From: Inia geoffrensis
Lineage: Eukaryota; Chordata; Mammalia; Artiodactyla; Iniidae
Assembly: GCA_036417435.1 (NCBI GenBank)
Contig: CM070900.1
Coordinates: forward strand, 168,630,815 to 168,694,814
Direction: 5' to 3'
Length of the DNA stretch: 64,000 nucleotides
Part shown: piece after piece, positions 45,336 to 56,340 of the stretch
How positions within the stretch are numbered: position 1 is the first letter of the stretch
Layout of the letters: each line of letters starts with the position of its first letter
Translations under genes and position numbers: made by a program
Notes under the pieces: generated by a model
Database searches by the model: none
What the model saw: only the letters and a program-made list of their open reading frames with translations
Told to the model about the DNA's origin: nothing

Positions 45336-46045
45336 TCTACACACACACACAAAAAAAACAATTTTCAGGTATAAAAGAAAAATCCTGTTACTTTGATATC
45401 TGCTTCTCATGGACCAGCCTAATTCCAAGTGATGGAGTTATTTAAATGCTTCTGGTCTAGCTTAAACATTTAAAAAATGTACTTATTTCTTCACATGGAA
45501 GATAGTACAAGGAAGATAATACATGAAAAAGTGTGTAGCAAAATGTGCAATTTAATTTAAAAAAATCAGGAGTTTATATAACGGCATAGAATCTTTCATA
45601 GACCCTTTTTAAAACTGAGTGCTTTCATTGGCTAGAGAGTGATGCTGAATGGAACCAACCTATATTTATTAGTAAAGACATTTGTGTGGTACGTCATATA
45701 GGAAGCAACAGAATTCAGTTATCAGTACACTCGTCATCCTGCTAGAATACAGAGCAAGTACTTGATTTTCCCAATGGAGGAATTATATAATAAGCAAGCT
45801 TGTGAGGGAAGTTACCGGCATTATCACTTGTATACAGTAACTTCTCAAATGTATTGATACAAATACATGTTGATTTCACAGCTACATCTGGGCTGGTGAA
45901 CCTTGCTTAAAGAAAAATAAAAGACATTGAACTGTGGATATTTGTGTGACAGCAAACGATCTTCAGCTTCAACTGAACACAAGATTCCTCTCTGCTTCCC
46001 TAGTGGGCTGAATACCATACCTAAGTCCACTTAGAGGAATGAGTT
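45336..46045. other. Unassigned interval
   Basis: Apart from a short CACACACACACAAAAAAAA stretch near 45340-45357, nothing is recognised. Confidence 0.45.
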
Positions 46046-46050
46046 TACCA

Positions 46051-46183
46051 TTAGTGCTTCTTTGAAAAGAGTTCCTTAGGCTTGAATCCGTAGGCTTGAA
46101 TCCCAAGCAGCAGCCGAAGGTTGGTTACTGACCAGATGAAGATGAACAAATGAACCGTGGGGCCCAGAAAATCACAAGGTGGT
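46051..46183 (-). other. Candidate terminal exon or decayed coding segment (unidentified)
   Basis: Minus-strand frame reading CDFLGPTVHLFIFIWSV and TNLRLLLGIQAYGFKPKELF, then SKKH and a TAA at 46053-46051. It has a hydrophobic membrane-like stretch and a basic tail. It is preceded by CAATTTATTTCAG (46184-46196 on the complement), a good splice-acceptor shape. The frame also stays open upstream of that AG (SYFLNGPIYFR), so exonic use is not proved. No protein family recognised. A tandem GTAGGCTTGAATCC pair (about 46077-46105) falls in its C-terminal codons. Confidence 0.25.
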
Positions 46184-46399
46184 CTGAAATAAATTGGTCC
46201 GTTTAAGAAGTATGAAGGTAATTAGTTCAGTTAACAAAATTAACTTGCTCTTTAATTAGGAAGGAAGATAAATTGCCTGTTTGAAATAAGTGAATGAGAT
46301 AATAAACTTGTCTAGAGATGCTAAGTGAGAGATAAAGAAATATCAGGTAATTTCTAGAGTTTGTTAGATAGCTGAGTCTTGTAATCTTATGTATATCAC

Positions 46400-46561
46400 T
46401 CTTGCCACTGACTGTGTTCAGGGCAGAGGCCTGGGCAACATAAGTGATGGCCCTTTTGAGAGAATTGACATTTGCTCTCTCTTTCTCCATAATCTCTTTG
46501 CTGATGTAGTCTCTTTCATAAACTTTCTGCTTATTCTCCAAACCAAACTGCAGATTAATAG
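46400..46561 (-). other. Candidate internal exon or decayed coding segment (unidentified)
   Basis: Minus-strand frame with INLQFGLENKQKVYERDY, then SKEIMEKERANVNSLKRAI and TYVAQASALNTV: charged, helix-like and not repeat-derived. It follows AAAAATCAG (acceptor-like, 46562-46570 on the complement), and the frame has a stop four codons further upstream. No donor matches the phase of the segment at 46051-46183. The two are therefore not shown to belong together. The open frame continues without protein-like quality to 46227. No family recognised. Confidence 0.25.
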
Positions 46562-46570
46562 CTGATTTTT

Positions 46571-46828
46571 ACAAGTAAGCTTACAAGCGAGGTTTGGAAG
46601 ACTTCCATAACAAATAATAAATGTATACTTTGATTCATATTGGGTTTTTCCTATGTCATAGAATCATCTCTAGGAATTCAAGACGCAGTGAAGGGAAGTG
46701 ATTTGTGAGAACCCATGGTTTCTTGGCTTTATTGGTGTCAAATAGCACCAAAAGTTCACCACGATTTGTAATCTATTGTATAGTCTTATGAATCAGAGGG
46801 ACTGTGATGATGGTTGGAATTGGGTTTT
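46571..46828. other. Unassigned interval
   Basis: Nothing recognised. Confidence 0.45.
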
Positions 46829-46938
46829 TTTGGCAATACCACGCTGCATGTGGGATCTTAGTTCCCCAACCAGGTATTGAACCTGGACCCTTGGAAGTGA
46901 GAGCATGGGGTCCTAACCACTGGACCTCCAGGGAATTC
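46829..46938 (-). mobile_element. Short CHR-type tRNA-derived SINE
   Basis: Reverse complement of a short SINE: TTTTTTTGGCAATACCACGC, GCATGTGGGATCTTAGTTCC, TTGAACCTGGACCC, TCCTAACCACTGGACC and end TCCAGGGAATTCCC. It lacks the longer CHR body and belongs to an older, short subtype. The plus-strand frame at 46804-46998 is a shadow. Confidence 0.92.
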
Positions 46939-47590
46939 CCTGGAATTTTAAAAATGGACTCAATGCAAAGAAGAGAGAAGGAGCCTATTTTTGACTGAGA
47001 TGGAGACTTCTTCCCTGTTTTGTTTTAACCTTCTCAGATAACTTGAATTTCTAGTGCAACATACTTCTTGTGAACTTCAGAGAGAAAAATTTTCCTAGAA
47101 CCAGGAAAAATTCACCTCAGACTTTTTTTATTCCTTACAGGTTTGGAAATAGACTAGTAAAATTAAAAAGTGTCTGAGGAAATTTTTAACCTTTAGGTAG
47201 TTAGTAGCTACAAAAAAGCCTCCCTGCCTGTTTCCTTAGTTTTGAACAAAATTTGGCTTGTTTTGTTCCTTAATCTAACTTTCATTTGGGCTCCAGGAAA
47301 CGATAAGCTTCTGTAGATACAGTCAGGTCAGAGAAAGGAGAAAAATAAATGTACTGTTAATGTGTATCTACGGTTAACTTGCAGTGGTGAAGATTGATTA
47401 ATACTCAGGGAATCAAAAGCAAAGGGGAAGCAAGATTTTGTCAAGAAACATATGGCAAGAAGCATGTGACATCCACGGAGCCTCAAAAGATAGCATCCTG
47501 GGAATTATCCTCAGCAACAGAGTAGAGCTAAAGAAAGCTTCATTGTTTCACTAAACATGCATTTAGTAAAAAGCATATTTTTTAAGTCAG
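46939..47590. other. Unassigned interval
   Basis: Nothing recognised. Confidence 0.45.
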
Positions 47591-47812
47591 GGTTTCTCAA
47601 CCTTGGTGTCATTGGCATTTTGAGTCAAATAATTTTTTTTTTTTGGTAAGGGCTGCTGTGTGCATTGTAGGATTTTTAGCCACATTGCTGGCCTCTACCT
47701 GCCAGATACCAGTAACCCCTGCCCCCATCCCCGTGTGGTAGAGAGAAGGAAATAAATGACTTTAGACATTTCCAAATGTCCCTTTGGAGGTTAAACCTCC
47801 CCTGGATAAGAG
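47591..47812 (-). mobile_element. MER20 DNA transposon (hAT-Charlie)
   Basis: GGGTTTCTCAACCTTGGTG, TGTGCATTGTAGGATTTTTAGC, TGGCCTCTACCTGCCAGATACC and GACATTTCCAAATGTCCC fit the MER20 consensus in reverse. At about 220 bp it is essentially full length. The terminal inverted repeat is degraded on the right. Confidence 0.88.
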
Positions 47813-47826
47813 CAACTGGTAAAAAT

Positions 47827-47836
47827 AATATTTATT
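47827..47836. repeat. Left target duplication of CHR SINE
   Basis: AATATTTATT, repeated at 48234-48243. AT-rich, so weaker evidence than the others. Confidence 0.65.
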
Positions 47837-48233
47837 TATTTTTTATTATTTTTTAAAAATAATTAATTTATTTATTTTGGGCAGCTTTGGGTCTTCGTGC
47901 TGCACGCGGGCTTTTCTCTGGGTCTTTGTGCTGCACACGGGCTTTTCTCTAGTTGCGTCAAGCGGGGGTTACTCTTTGTTGTGGTGTGCGGACTTCTCAT
48001 TGCGGTAGCTTCTCTTGTTGTGGAGCGCGGGCTCTAGGTGCATGGGCTTCAGTAGTTGTGGCTCCCGGGCTCTAGAGCACAGGCTCAGTAGTTGTGGTGC
48101 ACGGGTTTAGTTGCCCCAAGGCATGTGGGATCTTCCCAGACCAGGGCTCGAAACCGTTTCCCCTGCATTGGCAGGCGGATTCTTTTTTTTTTGTCAGGCA
48201 GATTCTTAACCACTGTGCCACCAGGGAAGTCCC
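47837..48233 (-). mobile_element. CHR SINE, long older type, with two internal duplications
   Basis: Reverse-complement long CHR copy, from an A/T-rich tail and GGGCAGCTTTGGGTCTTCG to CCACCAGGGAAGTCC. A 31-bp tandem duplication lies in the 3' body (47889-47919 and 47920-47950, two mismatches). In the head, GGCAGGCGGATTCT is followed by a T run and a second GTCAGGCAGATTCTT (about 48170-48208). The complement of CTCGAAACC near 48148 is the B-box region. Confidence 0.94.
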
Positions 48234-48334
48234 AATATTTATTATTTTTTAATTGGGCTTCTTCATGTATAGAGTAGCAATTGGTTAGCCTTGGGTTTCT
48301 GAAAGTATGGAAAAAAACACTTTGTAGCACAATT

Positions 48335-48760
48335 GATAAAACTTTTTAACTTTTAACCTTTTATGGAAATATAATACATATACAGAAAAGAGTACATATC
48401 CTTAATGTACAGTTCTGATGAATTTTAACACACTGAACACATCCCTAACACAGGCATCAAAATCAAGGAACAAACATAACACACAACAAAAAATTGCCTC
48501 TTGCCTCTTTCCACACACTACCTTACAAAGGTAACCCCCTTCCTGCCTTCTAACAGCCCAGATTGATTTTGCCTGCCTTGGTACTTTGTATAAATGAAAT
48601 CACATGGTCAGTAGTCTTTCACATCTGTTTTTTTTTTTTTTTTTTTCTCAATATTGTTATTATGTGATTCATCCTCATTGTTTCAGGTGGTTGTAGATTA
48701 TTTTCATTAAGGTTTGTGTCACATTCAGAAAATAAAGCTTAACTCATCTATGCACTGTAA
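48335..48760 (-). mobile_element. Old L1 3' UTR
   Basis: Reverse complement of an L1 3' region: CAGAAAAGAGTACATATCC, TTAATGTACAGTTCTGATG, AATCAAGGAACAAACATAAC, GCCCAGATTGATTTTGCCTG and TAAATGAAATCACATGGTC. With 49280-49640 it may form one minus-strand copy interrupted by a SINE and simple repeats. Confidence 0.75.
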
Positions 48761-48806
48761 ATAAGCATTTAAGTAGTGTTATTTATTTATTAAGAAAAAA
48801 GTTGTG

Positions 48807-49000
48807 GGCTTCCCTGGCGGCGCAGTGGTTGAGAGTCCGCCTGCCGCTGCAGGGGACGTGGGTTCGTGCCCTGGTCTGGGAGGATCCCACGTGCCGCGGA
48901 GCGGCTGGACCCATGAGCCATGGCCGCTGAGCCTGCGTGTCCGGAGCCTTTGCTCCGCAACGGGAGAGGCCACAACAGTGAGAGGCCCGCGTACCGCAAA
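48807..49000 (+). mobile_element. CHR SINE, young short type
   Basis: Complete copy ending GCCCGCGTACCGCAAAAAAAA. Flanks AAAGTTGTGG and AAAGTTGCTGTGG look like a target duplication altered by a small insertion. Confidence 0.96.
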
Positions 49001-49036
49001 AAAAAGAATAAAGTTGCTGTGGATAATTTAGTACAG

Positions 49037-49056
49037 CGTGTGTGTGTGTGTGTACT

Positions 49057-49135
<79 letters not shown>

Positions 49136-49139
49136 TACT
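49037..49139. repeat. (TG)n - A run - (AT)n compound simple repeat
   Basis: GTGTGTGTGTGTGTG, then about 27 A, then about 20 AT units. Probably unstable in length. It encodes spurious Tyr/Ile and Phe-rich frames. Confidence 0.95.
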
Positions 49140-49279
49140 TTTTTTTCTGTACAGTGTATGTATGCCCAGGGATAGGATTGCTGGGGGTTGGGGGTGGAGG
49201 GTAGGACAGCAACTTGTTTTTCCATATCTATATCTAATCTACCCAATACCATATATTAAAAGACCTTCCTTTCCCCACT

Positions 49280-49640
49280 GTAATAGAATGTTGTTTTTGT
49301 TATAAGTTGGGTAACCATGCATATATTGGTCTATTTATGAACTTTATTTCTGTTCCATTACTCAGTTTGATGTTTGATATTTTAGTCCTTGTGCTTTGTT
49401 TTTCTTTAAGACTGCTTTGTCTATTTTTTACTGTTTAAAATACCAAAGGAGTTTTAGAATCAGCTTGTCATTTTGTGAAAGCTAAGTCATTTAATTTTGG
49501 CCCTTTTTTCTAATGCAAGCATTTATGGCTATACATTAACATCTTTAGTTTTAGTTCATAAATTTTTACATAAATATCTTCACTATCATTGACTTCAAAA
49601 ATATTTTCTAATTATTATTTTAATCTTTCAGCCCATGGTT
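49280..49640 (-). mobile_element. Old L1 ORF2 fragment
   Basis: Reverse complement of L1 ORF2: TTGGTCTATTTATGAACTTTATTTCTGTTCC, TAGAATCAGCTTGTCATTTTGTG. Diverged, no open frame. Confidence 0.6.
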
Positions 49641-49936
49641 TATTTTAAAATGTGTATTTTTGAATACAAGCATTGTGCCAGCAACCCTAGAAAATTCACT
49701 TATAGATTCTAACTTTTGTCTTTTAGAGTCTTTTGGATTACACAATCATATAGTCTGTGAATAATGACAGTTACTCTTTTCCAATTCTTACACCTTTCTT
49801 TTCTTTTCTTTTTTTTTTTTTGTGCTTATCACAATGACAAAGACCTTGACTCTGTTAGGCCGCTATAGGGTCTGATCATCTCAATCCTATCAGATATGAA
49901 GCTGGGTTCGAACGGGTTGCATCCTTAGTAAAAATC

Positions 49937-50420
49937 TGTTACTGAACTGAAACTTGGGTCTGGTTGCCCACACTCAGTAAAGCCAATCTACTGACACCGG
50001 GCTGTGGTGAAGGAATGTGCAGGGTTTACTGTAAGGCGCCATACAATGAGTCTGGGACAGCTGATGCTCAAAAAGCCCAAACTGCCTGATGGGTTTTAGC
50101 AAAGCATTTTCAAAGGCAAGGCAAGGGAGGGGAGTCCTGGGGTATGTGATTAGCTTGTGCACAATTCTCTGATTGGTTGATGGTGAGGTAAAGTAAAAAG
50201 GCAATAAGTTGTTGCAAGTATTTCCTGGTTCCCAACAGACTCTGGAGGGATGCCTTAATTTCTTCCCTTTGGTGGAGGTTTTAGCGTCTGTAAAACAACC
50301 TGGAAATCTGCATCAGATGCTATCAATATTATCTAGGTACTTCATAGAGGAACTAAAGCAGAGGAAATGGGGAGGGGTCTGTCACAGGCAGGATCTTGTC
50401 CGGTAACAAATCCAGCTACT
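49937..50420 (-). mobile_element. ERV1-like LTR, solitary
   Basis: The plus strand opens TGTTACTGAACTGAAACTTGGG (the 3' end of a minus-strand LTR). It continues CAGTAAAGCCAATCTACTGAC, TTTACTGTAAGGCGCC (its complement gives AGTAAA, a weak poly-A signal) and GATTGGTTGATGGTGAGG. This last segment is shared with the LTR at 10137. The right limit is approximate. Open frames at 49974-50204 and 50209-50406 are not genes. Confidence 0.72.
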
Positions 50421-51129
50421 CTGGTTTGCTCTGTTCTCTCCAGGATGCCATCTTCCTAGACTTTTTACTGATTACAAATTATCCTTCACGTGAAGTGAAG
50501 GGAGATCCAGCTCTACCCTTCAGAATTCTCAAACCATTCCCATTCCCATTTCTCCACTTCCTACCACACACCACTATAAATTATAAATATCTGACATGAG
50601 ACCCAACAATGAGCTTGCAGTAAAGCACCACTCTTCAGAAAGTCTTTGTGTTCTCAAAACCTAATGACTGTGGGAAATTTTATTCTTCCCTTTTGAAGCA
50701 TTGGCCCCTCTTAAGCATCCTCTGAGCTCCAGAACTCAGGAAATTACCATTAGTAATCCTGGCTGTAGGTATGAAAGTCCTCCAGTTTTTAGTTTTCTTC
50801 CAGCCCTGCTGAACACCTATAGATTTGTTGGTTTCTCTCCCCGCTGGCAATGGGCTTCTGCCTTAGTTCAGCCTTATCTTCAGCTTCTGCCCAGATTTGA
50901 CCAGCGTCCCCAGTTCGGGAAAAACTAGCTATAGCAACAGTCAGGTCTATCCAGAAAAGTTTGTGGCTTTAGTTCAGCTAGTCCCCATTATTTCTAAGGA
51001 CCTTTGTTAGTTCCCGAAATACATTGCTTCTAACGTGTATGACATTTTTTCCCTAGTTTTTTCAATAAATCATTGGTTTCCAACTACCTACTGTATCCTA
51101 CTTAGTAGTAGAGATCTCCCAATCATTTT
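50421..51129. other. Unassigned interval
   Basis: Less AT-rich than the surroundings. It may include the rest of the LTR. Short open frames (67 codons at 50396-50599, 75 at 50701-50928) show no family features. Confidence 0.45.
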
Positions 51130-51745
51130 TTTATTAATCATTTTTTATTAAAGAGAAAGTCACATAAAATAAAATTAACCATTATAAGGGATACAACTCA
51201 GTGGTATTTGGTATATTCAGAATGTTGGGCAACACCTCTATCAAGTTCCAAAATATTTTTATCACATCCAAAGAAAACCCCCTACTCCTTAAGTCAATCC
51301 TGCTTTTCCCCTCCATACTGCCTCTGGTAACTACCAGTCTACTCTCTGTCTTTATGGATTTACCCATTCTGTGTATTTGATTTAAATAAGATCCTACAAT
51401 AAGTGACCCTTTGTGTCTGGCTGATCTCACTTAGCACAAAGCTTTCAAGGTTTATTCATGTTATAACACGTATTAGAACTTCATTCCTTTTGGATGCTGA
51501 TTCCATTTTATGTATCTGTCACATTTTATTTATCCATTCTTCTGATGATGGACATTTGGGATGTTACCACCTTTTGGCTAATGTAAATTGTGCTGCTATA
51601 AACATTTGTGTATGAGTATTTGCTTGAAGACTTATTTTCAATTCTTTTGTGTTTATATCTAGTAGTGGAGTGGCTGGGTCACATGAAAATCCTTTGTTTA
51701 ACTTTGTGGAGTTGACACTTTTTTTGTTTGACATTTAAAGGAGAT
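51130..51745 (-). mobile_element. Old L1 3' UTR
   Basis: Reverse complement of an L1M 3' end: TCACATAAAATAAAATTAACC, TACAACTCAGTGGTATTTGG, GTGTCTGGCTGATCTCACTTAGC, CATTCTTCTGATGATGGACATTTGG and AGTAGTGGAGTGGCTGGGTCAC. About 600 bp, clear order, diverged. Confidence 0.85.
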
Positions 51746-54569
51746 TGATTTAAGTTGATTTAAGGTCTTTGTCTAGTAAGTTTACTGTCTACGCTTCCTT
51801 AAGGACAATTTCTGTTCATTTCTAATGTTAATGAGCCATAATTTTTGTTTCTTCATACATTTTATATACAGTTTGTTGTTGAAAAGTATACATTTAAATA
51901 CTATAGTGTGCTAACACTAGAAATCAGATTCTTTCCCCTCTTCAGTGTTTTGTTTTGATTTTGTTTTTCGCTTGCTTGCTTGCTTGCTCTGGGTTGTAGC
52001 TGTTTGATTGTTTAGTAACTTTTATTAACAATTTTTAAAGACTGTATTATTTGTCAGATATGTTCTCTGAAGTCTTTTCCTTTAGGTTATGATCAACTAG
52101 TGTTTGGATAGAGATTTTCTTGAATGTATGGAACAAAAAATAAAAATCGATAAATATAAACTCTCAGTCTTTGCATTCTGGTTCTGTTTTGGGCACTTTC
52201 TCAATATTTAGACAAGGTATCTACAAATCTGCCTCAGCTTTTCTTTCCTGTTGCTACCAGCCTAAGATCACCCATAGATTAAAAATAAAGAAAGAATCGG
52301 GGTCTTCTTTCTCAGTTCTCAGTTTGTTGTTGTTGTTGTCTGTTTTTGTTTGCTGTTTTATCATTTGAACATTCATCCTTTCCTGGGCTGTGTAAGGCTT
52401 TCTGGGTTCCTAGTATACAGGGGAGCCCTATAATGCCCTTAATTCTCCAAAAATTCTCTTTTCCCAGGTTTTCCTCACAGGCTTTCAGCATATTTATTGT
52501 TTGCCTCAGTTGTAATCTTTGCCCCAGGCAGCGGCAAATTATCTTTTGGCCTTTCACTTCTATGTCCTGTGCATAGCTACTTTTCTACCCTGAGAGACTT
52601 CCATGTTAGGGGAAACAAATGCAAGCTCCTTGCTTCAGCCCTTTGGGCAGTACCCAGATTGGACAAAACAGGCAGATTCAGTTCTTAGAGAGCATGGTCT
52701 TCTCTGCTCCCTCCAGAACCAGAGGACCAGGTCCCACACAGGGAAACACAGGCTGCTGTCTTCAAGATTTCTACCGAACCGGGGAATAAGATGGAAACAA
52801 AAGTAAAAATGTTGCAAAGCTTTTCTAAGATTTTTAAATCAACTGATTCTTGATTCAATGCTTGTTTGGTTACTATAAATCTTTGACTATTTTCCAAAGT
52901 TAGCTCTGATAACTTTTGCTCTTTTTTTTAAATTTGCTTTTGTTTTCGTTTGGTGAGGGTATCTTACCTGTGGTGGAGCAAACTCTTGGAGCTACCACTC
53001 TGCCATTTTCACTAACATCACTAAAACACTCCCTACTCTGTTCATTTTTCCCCAAAGTTAGAAGCCTTTACCCTGGAGAGCTCCCATTAACTTCTCTTGA
53101 AACACTGCCCATAGCTGACATGCAGTACCAGAGATACTCTAGCTCTCTCTCTTATTCTTTTCAGAATTCTCTTACAAGTTTTAAATGGTTAGTATATCTC
53201 CTCCCAGTCACCTTGGATGCCCTGGTTGTATACTGGACAATGACTTAAACTCGAAAATTATATGGAATTATATATTTGGAAATGTGTATTCACACATATC
53301 TAGTCACACACATACATATATACATACATGGAAATAATATATATATAACTGTCAAGAGCAAGAGAGATGGAACAAGCTCTATTACCAACTATGTTTTGAA
53401 ACTTTTTCAAATGCTATTTTTAGTTGTCCTATTTACTATTTGGAACTTCAGAAAACTGGGACATAAGAAGGTTTAATTTATAGCATCTTCAGCAGTTCCA
53501 TCCAACTTTAGGTAGTCTGTGAGTTCTTGAAGGATCTTTGAATGTCAAAGCTATAGTAGCCAAAGAAGGAATCGAGAGTCACTCCTTCTTTCTTCCTTCA
53601 GGGGAAATGACTGAGTTCACTGTGCTGAGTCTAGGAAGAATACAAAATTAAAGATGTAAAATTTTGTATTTCAGTTTATTTTGGATTTGACCAAAATGGA
53701 AGAAAATTTCAAATTGACTTAGATATCTCTATGAGAAGTTTAACAAAGAGGAAATTTACATTTAATCTGCAATGTAGTTCAATGTATTATCTGGGGTTTG
53801 CTATGATACAGGGGTCTCTACAAATCTTTCTTAATATGTTCTACTATGAGTGGCTAGATTGTTCAATGTGACAGTTATAAGTAAAGAAATAGAAGAAAAC
53901 TTCTCGCATTATCAATAGACACCAAATTAAGTGTATGCATGTCTATTATAGTGATGTCTGCCCAAAAACTCTTGTATAAACCAACTTTTTAGAAAAGAAA
54001 GAATGTAAAAGTATCTGTAATTAAATTAGCAGTTTTTTTCATGGCATACAAATGCAAACCTAAAATTTTAGCAAAAATAATGAATTATCATTACAAGTTC
54101 AGTATTCAAAAGGTAGCAGTTATAGTTTAGAGCTTAATGTTGGAGTGTGAAAAAATAAATTACTTCAGGTATGTCAGCTTCTAGATTGCTCTGTGGTCAC
54201 TATAATGCAAATACACCATAATAAATGGAAATTTACTTTCACCTGATTTAATGGCTAAGAAAACAATGTTTGTCTTGCTTTGCCCACACTGAGCCACCCA
54301 TTCATAAGCTTCATTTTCTTTCTAATAATAATTGAGATTTAAAGACCTAAATCTTCTTCAGCTTTTGACTTATACTGATCATAATGCTGAGAATGTGCCT
54401 TGAAGCAATCCCACAGCCTGTGTTCAAAGCAGATAAATATACCTCCCGAATTTTTCAGAAGCAGATTTAAGATTGTTGCAATCATACTGTAGAAATATAA
54501 AAATATGGCCTTAAAGTTCTTTGACACTCTTCATTTTATGAAGAGTGAAGAATTTATGTCCTTTATCAT
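51746..54569. other. Unassigned interval, 2.8 kb
   Basis: No gene recognised. Contains a short CTTGCTTGCTTGCTTGCTTGCT repeat (about 51969-51990), a GTT run near 52326 and a TA-rich stretch near 53330. The densest cluster of open frames (52312-53248, up to 110 codons) has no family features. The frames conflict with one another. Confidence 0.45.
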
Positions 54570-54790
54570 GAATCTAAGCCTCTATGACTACTTGGCTAAT
54601 ATTTGATAAAATTCACCAGTGAAACCATCTGGGCTGGCCTTATGTTTTTGTTGTTCTTTTCTTGGGGGAAGGAGCCCTTATGTCTGGGGGAAGATTTTAA
54701 TTTCAAATTAACTTTCTTTCCTTGATGTGAGTCTATTTAGACTTTCTGTTTTTTTCTGGAATTAGGTTTAGTAATTTCTGTCTTTCTCAG
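54570..54790 (-). mobile_element. Old L1 ORF2 fragment (reverse transcriptase region)
   Basis: AAAATTCACCAGTGAAACCATCTGGGCTGG is the reverse complement of the L1 segment that encodes the [11 protein letters not shown] motif near 282-302. A diverged tail follows, TAGACTTTCTGTTTTTTTCTGG. No open frame. Confidence 0.7.
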
Positions 54791-54959
54791 GTTTGGGGTT
54801 GATCAGAGAATATTTGGTTGTAAACCAATAAAAGCCTGCTCCTGCTTTATTAGAGCTTTGCTCAGGGGTGGACCTGAAAGTTAAAGGAGAGAAGAAATTC
54901 TCTAAATAAGCAAAACTTTAGTCATTCATTTTATGTGGAAAGAAGCAGACCAATAAAAG

Positions 54960-56340
54960 AATATATACAGAATCATGTACAGTTGTAAATGGCTTAGCAT
55001 GTTTGTTAAGGATATCTGAGGACTACACATGTCAGTGGATCTATGGGAATAGGTATTCTATATGATCTTTGTAGTATATCATAATGCCCAACAAAAGGCA
55101 TGCACCATTGACAATGCACTGAACAACAAAATGGACAGAAAGACATCAGACATTTGACATCAGACAGCCTCTGTCATTTGCCACTCTAGTGCTGGAATAA
55201 TGGGTGCATAATTGGAGTACCCAGTATGGCAGAATGGAGACTATGAATAGACCCAAAGACATAGTCTCCAACTAACCAAGGCAGACCTCGCTGCTTCTGC
55301 AAGCACAAAATTTCAATGCAGAACCCTTGATGTGGCACCATGCGTAAAGAGTCCACCTGGCCTCTTGGTGACAAGTTAATTACAATGGGGTCCTCTCACA
55401 TTAGAAGAGGAAGCAATTCTTCTTGACTAAAATATAACCTTATTCCAGGTATAGTTCCTGCCTGTAGGGCCTCAATCAGCACCATTATTGGAGGATTTAC
55501 AGACTGATATGGGATTAGCATTGCCTCAGAACCCACTTTAGAGCAAAGCAGTGTATCAGTGTGCAGTTTACTCTGGAATCTATTGGTCTTGTTACACACA
55601 AACACACAGACACACACACAACACTCAGAAACTGGTGAAAGAGAGCAATGTAAGTGTAACAGCTAATGGAAGGTATAACTAATGTGCCAGTTTGGAGATG
55701 ATACCCTGCCAGGGTAGAGCACTGTCCTCCAGGAGGCAATTATTCCATAAATCAACAACCCTTATGTGATACTGTGGTACCCAAAACTAGAATTATGAAT
55801 TTGAGAATGGAGGGTTAGAAGTAGTATTGAACCTGCTTACTCTTACTTTTAGTGACCAAATTAGGGGATTTTTGCTTATTTCTCTTTTTTGGCTTTAGAA
55901 ATCTGTGTTTCCTAAGGAAGAAGCCTATCTCCACATTACGCAGCGAGTCTCTTTAAACTTTAAAATCAAGTAAAGGCGTTACTATCTCAGCAGGAGTAGT
56001 TGATCTTGATCACGAGAAAAAGGTTGGAATGTGTTATGACGTGAGGAAAGAAAACAGCATGCTTGGCACCCACGCCTGGCACCACCTGTGTACCTCCTCT
56101 GGGTATCCCTTACCCAATTCTGATGTCAAAGGCACAAGTACAGGAGGTTGAGAGGGCCATGATGACTACCATCTTGGATTCCACTGGGAAATGCTTTTGG
56201 GTCAACACACCCCTTAAGTCCCTAAAACAGTGAAGATGCTTGTCAAAAGTGAGGGGAATCTAGAATTGGTGAAAAAGAGAAGAAAATTGATTTGACGTGC
56301 AGCTTCAAGACCAGCTACACATGTGGGCTTAAAGTTTATC
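54960..56340 (+). pseudogene. Decayed ERVL-type pol gene (RNase H to integrase)
   Basis: An old copy of an endogenous retrovirus internal region, recognisable by the order of its pieces. An RNase H-like stretch lies from about 54980. The zinc-binding and core part of integrase lies around 55180-55620. The C-terminal integrase part, with a conserved proline-rich end, extends to about 56340. It carries frameshifts and stops throughout, and no frame exceeds 100 codons on this strand. A CA-rich simple repeat (55595-55622) has grown inside it. The MLT2-type LTR at 23690 belongs to the same broad class but is far away. It cannot encode a protein. Confidence 0.7.

Noticed and set aside
48790..49212. 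140-codon minus-strand open frame
   Set aside because: A SINE shadow joined to an AT/A simple repeat.
49857..49930. Stretch with faint similarity to 5S rRNA or a tRNA T-loop (GGCCGC..., GAAGCT, GGTTCGAAC)
   Set aside because: Similarity is limited to short blocks with gaps. It lies directly beside an LTR and has no T-run terminator, so it is not enough to call an RNA gene.
52312..53248. Cluster of overlapping open frames of 60-110 codons
   Set aside because: Frames conflict on both strands and none shows motifs, a signal peptide or splice sites I trust. It is more likely chance in less AT-rich DNA or an old unrecognised repeat.
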